Positions 8,843 through 19,084 of a DNA stretch of 64,000 nt are shown here, piece after piece. The translations under genes were made by a program, and so were the position numbers. Positions within the stretch are counted from its first letter, which is position 1. The number at the start of each line of letters is the position of its first letter. The notes under the pieces were generated by a model. The model did no database searches, was not told where the DNA came from, and saw only the letters and a program-made list of their open reading frames with translations. This DNA is from Mesostigma viride (taxonomy: Eukaryota > Streptophyta > Mesostigmatophyceae > Mesostigmatales > Mesostigmataceae): contig RPFO01000389.1 of the NCBI GenBank assembly GCA_009746045.1, positions 2,067,638 to 2,131,637 on the forward strand, given 5' to 3'.

Positions 8843-11345
8843 CAGAATTCACTCGCAGATTTTTTCTTACCCTTTTTGGCCTTTTCCTTCGACCTCTGCT
8901 CGCAGGTAGACCCCGTCTGGGGGTGGGGGGCAGGCGCCGGGGCGGGTTTGGCGGGCTCGGCAACCTTGGCAGTCTTCGCGGTCTTGGGTAACTTCTTGGA
9001 AGCAACGCGCTCCTTTCCCCCGTCCTCCTCCTCTCCGCCGCCATCCTCCTCCTCCTTCTCCTCCTCATCGTCCGAATCTGAAAGCACAACTGCTTTTCGA
9101 CGCCGTTTCTGAGGCAGGGCAGGCTTGGGAGGCTTCCCCCCTTGGCCGATTTCTTGGAAGCAACGTGCTCCGCAGCCTTCCCACCCTTGGCGGATTTCTT
9201 GGTAGCAACGTGCTGCTCCTCCTCCTCCTCCTCCTCCCCCTCCTCCTCCTCCTCCTCCTCCTCCTCTCTCCTCCTCAGCATCGTCGTCCGAATCAGCCAC
9301 TGCCACAACTGGCTTACGAAGCTGCTTCTTCGGTACCTGAGAAATGGCCAGAGTCGGCGGGGGAACCCGAAGCTGCTTCTTCGGTACCTGAGAACTGGGC
9401 AGAGGCGCCGGGGTGGGCAGAGTCGGCGGGGGAACCCGAAGCTGCTTCTTCGGAACCTGAAAAACGGGCTGACGCGGCAGGCTTGGAAGGCCCACCTCCA
9501 TCATCCTCAACAAGTGACACGACTGCCCGTCGAGTCACTTGAGAAGCGGGCTTCTTCGCCGCAGGCGGATCCGAATCACCTTCAGGCCCCGTCATCTGTT
9601 CGGCCTGCTGCGTTCTGACCTCGACGGGGGTCTCTCCGCGGTTAGACCCTCCTGCCGGACCTCCATCCCCTCCATCCCCTCCCTCCAACAACTGTTGGTC
9701 ATCCCTCTCCACCACGGCGGACGAATCCCCCAGCTTCGTGGGAAGCTTTTCGCTTCTTCGCCCTTCCGAGCCTAGGCCCCCCATCACCTTCCCCCTGTTC
9801 AAGCCGCTCCCACAATTCACTCCCTTTCCCGATCCTTTCCACTATCTCTTGAAACCCCTTAATCTCCGCTCGGTACCAAACACGATCACCATCGGTTCGA
9901 ACCTGGAGAAAAACTCGTGGGCGCAAGCCTTCAGCACATGATCGTACATCCCGCCCGGTTGGGGAATGTCCGAAGCTGTCGGGCAAGGACCGAACGCCCA
10001 CCACCCTCTCTGAAAGTTACTCCACTTATCACCCCAAATGTTCGCCAAGTTCAGCAGGCTCAGGCACGGAAGGGACCTGCCCAAGGGAAAGGGGGGGCTG
10101 AAGCTGAGGCAACCTCGCCTGCCACCTGCTTGACGAGCGACTTGTCATCATCATCACCGTCTAGTTCCTGACAGCAAAACCAGACCCGGCGACGGCCCCA
10201 GTCCACACTCTGCCACTCATACACACGTCCCACTCCTCCTCCTCCTTCTCCTCCTCCTTCTTCTCCTCCGTCTCCTTCCCCTTCCCCTTCCCCTTCCCCT
10301 TCTCCAGCCCCTTCACCGGCCCCTTCATCGCCGCCTCCTTCACCCCCCTTCGAGTAATCCAACTTTTGGAGCGTACTTCCTGAACGCTTCCGGAGCCAAA
10401 AGTGCCAAACCCACCGTCTTGTCCTCGCTCTCTTTTAGCAGAATCTCCTGAAAGTCGATCTTGCCACTACTGAGATCCTTTCTCGGAATCCTCAGATGTG
10501 CGGCGTGTTTTTTGGCTTTAAGAAGGTAGGCGATGTTCCTCGTTATGATGACGGCCACATCCCAAAATTCCCGGTATCTGGCCACAATCTCCTTCCTGCC
10601 GACCGGCCGAGCGAGAGGATGGAGATTGAAGACGAGTTCGAAAATATGAGACGCCACAAACTCCTTGCCCTTTGCGTCCTTGCATTGCGCTTCCAGCGTC
10701 ACATCCTCCTTGAATCTGGCGCAAATGGTCAGCCGCAGGCACTCCAGCACATCCTTGGCGAACTCCACCAACTTGGTGAGCTTTTCCGGTCCAACCTGGC
10801 AGCTCATGATGCAATCGATCACGGCGTCCATCATAGGAAGGCTGGCCAAGTTCCTGAAAGGTCCAAGAGACCTTCTGGCCTTTCTTCTCCCCCTCTGCAT
10901 TCGCGAATTTGCACCTTTGCATCATCACCTCCTCAGGCGCGGGTTTCGTTGAGGCAGGATCATCAGTCTGCTCCTGTGTCAGACGGAGAAACGTGTTGGC
11001 CAGCGTGCGACTGTAAGCGGAATGCACTGAAGCAATGCTGTGGGCCGGCTTTTTCTTTCCTTCTGCTTCCTCCTCGTGTACATCCACCGCTGCCGGCTCC
11101 ACATTCCCTTCCCTTCCCCCCGCTTGCCGCATAGCCGGGAGGATGTACGTGAGCAGATTGGTATAGTGGCCATCCGCAATATAGTGGCCCTTCCCACGCG
11201 TGACTTTGCCGTATAGATATAGCTTGTTGTAGTTCCACACGTCAAGCAACGCCTGGCCCAGCGTACGATCCGCCACGGCTAAGTCCTCCGAATTCGCCCC
11301 CTTGGCGATGTCGAACAGCTTCTCCAGCTTGCCGGTCAGCACCGC
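8843..11345 (-). pseudogene. Exon 8 of the nine-exon gene
   Basis: Acceptor CGCAG at 11346. Begins AVLTGKLEKLFDIAKGANS. Continues after a frame change near 10850 as PMMDAVIDCIMSCQVGPEKL and REFWDVAVIITRNIAYLLK; then a Gly/Glu repeat tract (about 10330-10210), WQSVDWGRRRVWFCCQELDG, and WWAFGPCPTASDIPQPGG followed by FEPMVIVFGTE. The 3' part (9500-8850) is acidic/Lys low complexity with tandem GTEEAASGSPADS-type repeats. Several frame breaks. Donor CTG|GTATGT at 8843. Confidence 0.5.
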
Positions 11346-11397
11346 CTGCGACATCAATTAACATCGAGCGAGCAACGACAAAACTCAGTCATAAAAG

Positions 11398-11590
11398 GCG
11401 AGGGGTATAGCTGCGGATAGACCCTAACAAAATTCGAAAAAGAAACGGCCGACAATACGCAACGAAAATTCCAACAAAAAAAAGGAGAGGGTCTAGCTGC
11501 AGCGAGACCCTCGCAAAAAACTTGAAGCGCACACAAAAAACAACCACGAAAATTCCGAGGGTCTACCCGCAGCTAGACCCTGCCAAAATA
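11398..11590. repeat. Three PstI-palindrome repeats in intron 7
   Basis: Three copies of the dispersed palindrome (core GGTCT-NNCNGCAGNNAGACC) at about 11398, 11489 and 11559, spaced 70-90 bp, inside the intron between exons 7 and 8. Single degenerate copies occur in other introns near 12908, 13972 and 15330. Confidence 0.8.
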
Positions 11591-11600
11591 GATAGCTTAC

Positions 11601-12763
11601 ATCTTCTTTTGCCTTAGGTAGATTTCGCAGCTCACTCCACGACGGGAGCAGGTCGCCACCCTTGAGAAGAATGACGTTCGTACCCATGTAACCACCACGG
11701 AATTTCCGCAACAGGTCCTGGAATGCGTGCTCCGCCTCCTTAGGAGTCTTTGCGAAATTGGACTCCGCCCCACCCTCGCACATCATTGCCCGAACCTCTC
11801 CCCACCCGCCATCCGGCCCCCTGAGAAACGACTTTAACCCCTTAAAGTAGTGGTTCCCATCCACCACCGCGTACCGGAGAACCAGATACGGTACCGGTAC
11901 CCGTTCCTCAAAAAATTTCGGATCGTAGGACTTCATCGCAGTATTGCACAGCAGGTTGAAAACATTCCGACTGCCCTGATGTCCTGAGGCAAAACTGCTT
12001 CCACCTCGTCCACCTGGCGTAGGTACGCCACTCAAGTCCTCTCGCGAGGAAAGAGGTGGTGGACTCCGTGTTAAGCCACACGTCGACTTCAGTATCCGAA
12101 AGGGGCCGGAAGTACCTGGACCCCACATCCTCCGCGTCAATCTTGGCGCCGTGGTGAATCTTCAGCCACTTGACGAAATCCGGCATGCACAAGATTTGCT
12201 TGTCGAACAGGTCAGGTTGAGATTCGGCAAGCGCCTGGAAAGGGAACTGCCAGACCGGGACAACAACCTTGAAGTGCAAGCGTTGTCCCGCGCATTGAGG
12301 AGAATGCGGCCGTTCTCCTTAATGGTTTCAAGGTTTAAACGCCGCTGCCTCAAAGCCTCTGGCAAAATAAGCGCGTTGACCGTCTGGATCCGCATACTGA
12401 AACATCCGGTCTGCTTAAAATCGGCCGGCCGAATCCAACGCGTTTCCCTGAGAGATTGGCCTTCCGGATGTTCTGGTCCCTGACCTCCTTGTTCGAGTCG
12501 ACCTTTTTCGAAGGCTTCCAGCTTTCAATGATAGGGTCGGTGTCCGGGTTCCCACTGCTCGTGAGCACCCCCTCCTTAAAAAGCTTGTTGAGTGACCGGA
12601 GCAGCTCAAGAAAGGGGGAGAACTCGGGCCAGTTTGGCAGGTCATCGACGTCCGCCATCCGCCTACTCGAGCAGTACTTGAGCATATCCTTCACCAGCGC
12701 GAACACGGCGTCATGACCAGGTAACTTCTTCTCCACCGTGGCGTCTTCGTCCCCCCCGTCATC
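11601..12763 (-). pseudogene. Exon 7 of the nine-exon gene
   Basis: Acceptor TTCAG at 12764. Encodes KKLPGHDAVFALVKDMLKYC, WPEFSPFLELLRSLNKLF, then after frame changes near 12420 and 12290 FQALAESQPDLFDKQILCM, and after another near 12020 VPYLVLRYAVVDGNHYF and FRGGYMGTNVILLKGGDLL. Donor GAT|GTAAGC at 11601. Unrecognised domain; three or so frame breaks. Confidence 0.5.
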
Positions 12764-12950
12764 CTGAAGTAAAAAATCGAAAAGGACCGCAGGATTTGCT
12801 CAAGTCAGTAATTTAGGCCGACCACGACATCCTGTTCAGGGACGAACAAAGTTCTGTTGGAATAATACCTTACTGACACTAAACACCAAGTCCCGCAGCC
12901 AGTCAGCGTCTACCCGCAGCGAGAGGTCTAAATTTTCACAACAATCGTAC

Positions 12951-14102
12951 CTGTCCAGTTTTCTGCTGCTTCTTGGCCTCCTTAGCCTTCTCCTTCTCCG
13001 CCTTCTTCGCCTCCTTCTCCGCCCTTCGCCTCCGCGTTCTTCTTACTGTTGGCCTTTGCCACCGCATTCAGCGCCCTTTTTCCCTCAGCGGCCCGACGAC
13101 GAAAATCACTTCATGAATTTCTCGATCTTGTCAACCTTTGCCTCTGAGTACTCCTTAGGCTGCCACTTGAAATTCTTGGTGGCTTTCGACTTCACCAGAT
13201 TTACAAATTCATATGCCAATTCACTTTAAAGGTGGCACCCAACACCTCCGTATCGAAATCGGCATCGACTTCCGCCTCAAGTCGTGTCAGGTACTTGCGA
13301 AACTCGGCCCCCTCAGGTCCCTCCGAATTGACGCCTTCGGGCGGAGACTTTAGCATGATCAGGCCAACCGCGATAATTTGATCGTTCGCAATCTTCTTGC
13401 GGGAATCCAGCTTTTCCCTTTCATGCTCAGTCAATTCGGGCTTCGCCGCCTTCCCCCCCGCAGTACCCCCAGCGACGCCCCCCCCCTGCATGAAAAAAAA
13501 AATACAACAAGAAGGGACTTGACCTCAGTTCGATTGTTGCACCATCGTCTCTCTGCGGAGATAACCCTCAGCACGAAAAAAATCACCCGAACTCGCGGCG
13601 GATGAACGTACCTGCGCAGCCACTTCTCCCTCAGCGTCTCCCCCATCCTCATCTCCTCCAGCGTTTTCTTCCTCTCCGCCAGCGCCTGCTGAGGCCAAAC
13701 CCCCCACCTGTCAACACCGAATACGACAGCTCATTGGAAATCAAAATTAGTCGACATTTGTATATTTCGCATAATGCGCTCACTAAAACTTCATGCGAAA
13801 TGCAGACATCCGGATATCGTTCAATGCTTACCATTTCCATCTATTGGCGATTTCCGGCCAAAAACCAGCACTGTCAACAGCCATCGCCGCAGCCGCCCCC
13901 TGAAAAAAGACAACAGATTTGTGGGGGGCACCGTTGAAATTAGCCGTAGATGTCAGTCTCAATAAAAGGGTGAGGGTCTACCTGCAGCTAGACCCCATGT
14001 AAGATGCTCGTGGAAACTCGACGGACAAGCACCCACCTTATCAACCAAGTCTGACAAATTCGTTACATCCTCCGATACGAGGTCCCCTGGCATGGAGCCC
14101 CC
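12951..14102 (-). pseudogene. Exons 3-6 of the nine-exon gene
   Basis: Exon 3 (14102-14037) encodes GSMPGDLVSEDVTNLSDLVD and has donor AAG|GTGGGT. Exon 4 (13899-13832) encodes AAMAVDSAGFWPEIANRW. Exon 5 (13707-13612) encodes a Gly/Glu/Asp-rich stretch. Exon 6 (13485-12951) encodes PELTEHEREKLDSRKKIAND, EFRKYLTRLEAEVDADFD and then KSKATKNFKWQPKEYSEAK, but needs frame changes near 13205, 13110 and 13020 to stay open before a Lys-rich tail and donor CAG|GTACGA. Confidence 0.5.
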
Positions 14103-14209
14103 CTGCATGATATGACAGGACAAACCATGAAGGTGGGTCAGCATATAGAGCCCTATTCAGGGAATGGAAACAAAACAAATCGATAAACGATATCGGCAAG
14201 TTAACGTAC

Positions 14210-15253
14210 CGAAACCGTGAACTTCCACCTCCTCAGAATCTTCCCCAAAGGCCATATCGGCACAACATGGGCTCTCTCCTTTTCCAGATGCCGCCTCAAT
14301 TCCGCCTCGAAGAACAACTCGAGGGACTGCCAATGGCCTGCCGCCTCTAAATCAGACCACTCCGTGTCTAACTTCTTTCGGATACTCTTAGACAATCAAC
14401 CAACGAGATTTGATCCAACCATTCCTGGACGATTTCCCGGTGGCTTATATGTCTGAATAACATGGAAGTCGGCACGGTGCCGGAAACTTTGGATCACCTG
14501 TCCAGCCCAATCCAAAAAGAAAGCGACCGCTTCCCGCGAAAGGCTGGCGTCCGGGCTGACAAGAAAGTCGGTCCGCCACTTAACAAAAGATTGCAGTAAG
14601 TGGTCTCTTGTCATGTCCAAATGCGCGATCACTTCATTTGCGCGCTCCTCCAATCCTGCTGTGGAATTCATTCTTCCCGGCACAATTACGATAAAGTCAC
14701 TGTTGGACATCTCAACAAATCCTTTCCTGACAGTATCAAACACTTCATCTTCCGACAGTGGAGCCCTCGAATCCGCTTTCATATCTCCTGTCATGAGTTT
14801 AAAGAGCTGATGCAACGCAGTAAGTCTCAAGGTTTCCACATAGGCAAGCTCTGAAAACGAAACGCCCGTGCAGTCCTCGAACTTTTCAACCTCATCAAAG
14901 AGCGTCGACCATATTAAAGCACGACGAGGATATAAATGTCCGGCATCCTCCTTCAGATTAAGGATGCGGCACGAGTGCGCGATCTTCAAAACCGCATAAA
15001 CGTCGTCACCAACGACTCTCTTCCCATGAATGGCTCGCTGTGTGGCTTCGAACAAAGCAAGATGGCCCAGTCGGTCGTTCTTCCAATTTATGTGTGCCGA
15101 CTCCGGACGGTCCACCACGACGACACCGGACTTCTCTGCAAACGCTATCTCGGCCGAAAGAAAGCGGATCAAGCCCTTTTCGACTTTACCGCCCGCCCCA
15201 GCCTCAGACTCAGCCTGAGCCAGGTACTGTTTCAGAATGGCCACCGTGTCGGG
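14210..15253 (-). pseudogene. Exon 2: helical domain of unknown function
   Basis: Acceptor CTGCAG at 15254-15259. Encodes PDTVAILKQYLAQ and a largely helical ~340-residue region (LIRFLSAEIAFAEKSG, WSTLFDEVEKFEDCTG, DHLLQSFVKWRTDFLVS). An in-frame TGA at 14396-14398 precedes LSKSIRKKLDTEWSDLE in the same frame. Donor TTTCG|GTACGT at 14210. No family recognised. Confidence 0.6.
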
Positions 15254-15450
15254 CTGCAGACAACAAGAGTAAAAAAAAGGCCACACATCGTCGTCGTCGT
15301 CATCAACAAACTTAACTCCTAGGTCAACGTCTCTCCGCAGCTAGATACCCTTACGATCAATGTGTGACATAAAATCCCACCCTTTCTACGATACACACAC
15401 GCCGTTCAAAAGCCATCTGAAAAATGTACGTCTCACATCAATAAACATAC

Positions 15451-16755
15451 CTGATAATCGACTGAACATCCTTCGGGAGCCCACCCCTTCTTCACGTTCT
15501 CGTCCTTCTCCCCCTCAACCGCCTTCGCAGCCTCCACCTCCTTCTTCCTCGCAGCCTCCTCCTCCATCTTCCTCGCGGCCTCGTCCGCCTTCATCCTCTC
15601 CTGTCGCATCAGAATTGAAACAGCAGCCTCCTCCGCAAGAATTTCCTTCGCTGCCGCCTCCGTCTTCTTCTTCGCCTCCTCCTTCTGCTTTGCCACCAGG
15701 ATCCTGTGCTCCCTCTCCTGGGCAGCCTTACGCTCCTTGTACTCCCTCTCCTCCTCCTCCCTCTCCGCCTTCTCCAGCCTCTCCTTCTCCTACCTCTCCA
15801 CCCTCTCCCTCTCCGCCTTCTCGATGGCCTCCCTCTCCGCCTTCTCCTTCTCCTTGTCCTTCTTGTCGAGAGCCGCGTAGTCGTCAGAAAATCTTGCGGC
15901 CTTTGCTAACAATTCGGACAACAGCTCCCGACGCGACTCCCGAACCGGCGAGTCCGGGTCTTCAGGCCTCTTGTTAATCTTATCGCGCTCGTCCTCCTCA
16001 AGAGCCAGATTGATAGACTTCCTCAGGTCCCTGAGCATTTTGGTGTGGTCGTCTTCATCTACCCACTCGGGCGCAGGCTTACGGTTCGAACTGGAATGCT
16101 TGGGGGACGGCGAGCGGGACGCAGAAGCGGGGGACTTGGGTGGCGGCGAGCGGGACTTGGGGGAAGGAGAGCGGGACGGCGAGCGGGACGCAGGAGCGGG
16201 GGTCTTGGTTGACGGCGAGGGGGACTTGCGAGAAGGAGAGCGGGACGCGGTAGCGGGGGGCATTTTGGGCGGAGAAGGGGACTTGCGGGACGGCGAGCGG
16301 GACGCAGTTGCGGGGGTCTTGGTTGACGGCGAGGGGGACTTGCGAGAAGGAGAGCGGGACGCGGTAGCGGGGGGAACTTTTGGCGGAGAGGGGGACTTGC
16401 GGGACGGCGAGCGGGACGCAGTTGCGGGGGACTTGGGGGACTTGCGGGATGGCGAGCGGGACGCAGTAGCTACGGACTTGGGGGGCGGCGATGGAGACTT
16501 ACGGGGCGGAGAGCGGGACGGAGCGCGAGACGCAGCAGCGAGGGAGTTGGGGGGTAAAATTCTGTCCAACTCGCTGGGGGGCAAGGGGGACTTGGAGGGC
16601 AAGGGGGACTCGGGGGGGGGGGACCTCGCCAGAGCATTTACGGGACCGACCGGCAACGGAGGAAACTCCGTTGCCGTTCGGTCCGGCGAGGTGTTCGACG
16701 TCATCTTGGGTGAAACGGGAGTGGCCTTGACAGAATCGGAATAGGAGGACGACAT
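15451..16755 (-). pseudogene. Exon 1: SR-like repeats and charged coiled coil
   Basis: Starts ATG at 16755, immediately after a CTGCAG acceptor-like site. About ten copies of an ASRSPSRKSPSP-type unit (residues ~75-220) form an SR/SP-rich tract like those of splicing or nuclear scaffold proteins. Then come WVDEDDHTKMLRDLRKS and a Lys/Glu/Arg-rich coiled coil. An in-frame TAG at 15790-15792 interrupts the coiled coil, but coding sense continues in the same frame to a CAG|GTATGT donor at 15451. The opposite-strand frame is a shadow of the repeats. Confidence 0.6.
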
Positions 16756-16800
16756 CTGCAGAACAATATTCAAAAAAAGCAAGTTTCACAAATGTCATTC

Positions 16801-18796
16801 ATACACCCGTTTGCTCACCATAGTCACCAGCATCTTTGTTAAAACAATAAGTAGATGCATACAGACAGGTAGCGGTTACAGAACCGCTATTAAGAACTCC
16901 TTAGGCATGGCTCGCGATTACCCGCGCAGACCAGGCCACCAAAGAGGGTGGGTGGGTGGGACAAGAAAAAAGACCACAACAATGTCACTACGCCGCCAAA
17001 GTAGTCAAACTGCCCTAGCACGGGGCTGACATCAGCAACCGAGCTTAACTTAACACGCCAACCTGAGAATGTAGCGACACCTACCGTACCACAAAAACAA
17101 CAACCAATCAAATACCCTTTCCGAAAGGTTCTAATTATCATTCAACAAACCGGTTCAACAAACCCGGCCCTGTCAAACTTTAAGCATAAGATTGTTTCGA
17201 GATTGTAGCACAATAGGGCCACTGCCCCTACTAACAATTCCAGGTCGCCAGCCATTAGCCAAATCCGGTTACATCTGCCAAACCCGCCCGGTTCAGCCGA
17301 CCATCCAGGCGGCTCCCGTGAGCGGCCTTATTCCCCGCCTCACTTCGAGAAACTCTTTTCAAAGAAATCCGATTCATACACCCGTTTGCTCACCATAGTC
17401 ACCAGCATCTTTGTTAAAACAATAAGTAGATGCATACAGACAGGTAGCGGTTACAGAACCGCTATTAAGAACTCCTTAGGCATGGCTCGCGATTACCCAA
17501 CCTCCCCTTCCTGGCCCTCCGGTCCGCTAAAGAAGCACCATTTCCTTTCCCGTCAAAAGCTGTCCTGTCGCGATGGGCGCTCTCCGTTGCCAGAAAACAG
17601 ATTTAATTCCCAGCGACTGTGAATGCACAAAAATTCATGCACTGTCAATCGACACAGCTCGCATTTTTGACCCCACTCGGGGGCCCCCGCTGACCTCGTT
17701 GCCGACCTCTTCTCTGGTCCGCTAAGGGGTGCTGTCGCGGAACACAAAGTCAAAGCAAAAGCTGCTGACTGGCGCCGCTGATTCCAGCCGACGCCCAGTT
17801 TACAACTTTTTTGAAGAGCAACCAACCTAGTGCCGAGCACATAAACACTCCTTCCGTACAAAAAAGTGGAAATACCACTGATTACGAAATCAAGTTGGCT
17901 TTCAGCCCTTGCCTCCTGCGCCGAGGCTCCGTGTCCCACAACGGTGACTTAAATTTTTTACCCCCCCGAGCCGCGGCGGCCCTCAAGCCAAGCCCAACCC
18001 GGAATGCAAGCATTTCCAGGTACGAGACAACTCAAAGGCAGGCCAGCCTGCCGACAGCCCAACCCGAGGCGCAAGCATCCCCAGGTACGGAACCATCAAG
18101 CAAGCTAGCCCTTGCCCAACCCGGCCAGCTGGCCGTTTCTTTCAAACAAACCAGCCATTAAATAATGCATCAGCCCCCGCTTCGCATTTAAACCCCGATC
18201 ACCCGGACATTAATTCCGGGCCAGTGGCAGCCATGAATCCCAACCGCCTTAAGCAGCCAGGGATCATGGATGCCGGAAATTTGGTTAACAAATTTTAGCC
18301 CCGCACCCATGCTGAGCGCAAGGCTGGTGAGGCACTTCTTGTACCGCCATAGCCTCAGCCGTCGGCGCTCAGCCAACGTTTACAAGAAAAAAGACCACAA
18401 CAATGTCACTACGCCGCCAAAGTAGTCAAACTGCCCTAGCACGGGGCTGACATCAGCAACCGAGCTTAACTTAACACGCCAACCTGAGAATGTAGCGACA
18501 CCTACCGTACCACAAAAACAACAACCAATCAAATACCCTTTCCGAAAGGTTCTAATTATCATTCAACAAACCGGTTCAACAAACCCGGCCCTGTCAAACT
18601 TTAAGCATAAGATTGTTTCGAGATTGTAGCACAATAGGGCCACTGCCCCTACTAACAATTCCAGGTCGCCAGCCATTAGCCAAATCCGGTTACATCTGCC
18701 AAACCCGCCCGGTTCAGCCGACCATCCAGGCGGCTCCCGTGAGCGGCCTTATTCCCCGCCTCACTTCGAGAAACTCTTTTCAAAGAAATCCGATTC
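16801..18796 (+). mobile_element. Short+long repeat element, family 2, copy 1
   Basis: Short unit 16801-17375 (starts ATACACCCGTTTGCTCACC, ends TCAAAGAAATCCGATTC), then long unit 17376-18796 with the same ends and an internal segment C of about 0.85 kb starting AACCTCCCCTTCCTGGCCC. Segment A has a perfect AGCGGTT/AACCGCT hairpin. The element may be flanked by ATTC. It sits just upstream of the nine-exon gene. No coding capacity recognised. The C region contains a direct GGTACG-type duplication near 18020-18090. Confidence 0.85.
16946..16960 (+). other. G-quadruplex motif, family 2 short unit
   Basis: GGGTGGGTGGGTGGG, a canonical very stable G4 with single-T loops, at the A/B junction of the short unit. 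Also at 23113-23127 (C-rich strand up, inverted copy) and 23611-23625. Confidence 0.9.
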
Positions 18797-19084
18797 AGAA
18801 TCTGAATTGCCGGCAGAAAAACGATGGGGAGGGGTCTCGCTGCAGCTAGACCCTTTCGTGGATTCTTAAAGGGACATTTACTTTAATGCAAAAAAAAGGG
18901 ATGGTGAAGGTGCTAGTCGTGCAACATCACCCCCATCACGAAAACATAAAAAGTATACATTTCTTTGCGTCTCGCTGCAGCGAGACCCTCACGTCAAAAC
19001 AAAAACAGATCATTTCTAGGGTGAGCGAAGAAAGCAACCTCCCATCATGCAACCATAAAAAGTATACATTCATGCAACCATAAA
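18797..19084 (+). repeat. 108-bp palindrome-bearing tandem repeat, left remnant
   Basis: Two diverged units, each starting with the palindrome GGTCTCGCTGCAGNNAGACC (about 18817 and 18968), then CGTCAAAACAAAAACA and AGGGTGAGCGAAGAAAG. The array continues at 20935, after the family 3 insertion. Confidence 0.75.

Larger units (their letters stand above)
8182..16755 (-). pseudogene. Nine-exon gene of unknown function, decayed (minus strand)
   Basis: Nine exons can be chained by GT-AG introns on the minus strand: 16755-15451, 15253-14210, 14102-14037, 13899-13832, 13707-13612, 13485-12951, 12763-11601, 11345-8843, 8781-8182. The exons sum to about 7.4 kb (~2,460 codons). Exon 1 is SR-like then coiled-coil; exons 2-8 encode unrecognised, soluble, mixed-charge protein; exon 8 ends in acidic, Lys-rich low complexity; exon 9 gives a compact C-terminus ending at TAG/TGA 8182. 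In-frame stops at 15790 (TAG) and 14396 (TGA), and frameshifts in exons 6, 7 and 8, argue for a pseudogene or for assembly indels. Introns carry copies of the dispersed PstI palindrome. I do not recognise the protein family. Confidence 0.6.

Noticed and set aside
8876-9618. Plus-strand Ser/Leu-rich frames
   Set aside because: Shadows of the acidic/Gly low-complexity part of exon 8.
9699-10084. Exon 8 region (WWAFGPCP, VIVFGTE) as a methyltransferase
   Set aside because: Only faintly reminiscent; no SAM-binding or catalytic motif can be placed with confidence.
15971-16744. Plus-strand 257-residue Gly/Glu/Asp-rich frame
   Set aside because: Shadow of the SR-repeat exon on the minus strand; the minus frame has start context, splice donor and varied downstream sequence.
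16801-18796. LTR-TRIM identity for the dimer elements
   Set aside because: Repeats are adjacent without internal PBS/PPT, ends are not TG...CA, and one unit contains an extra internal segment.
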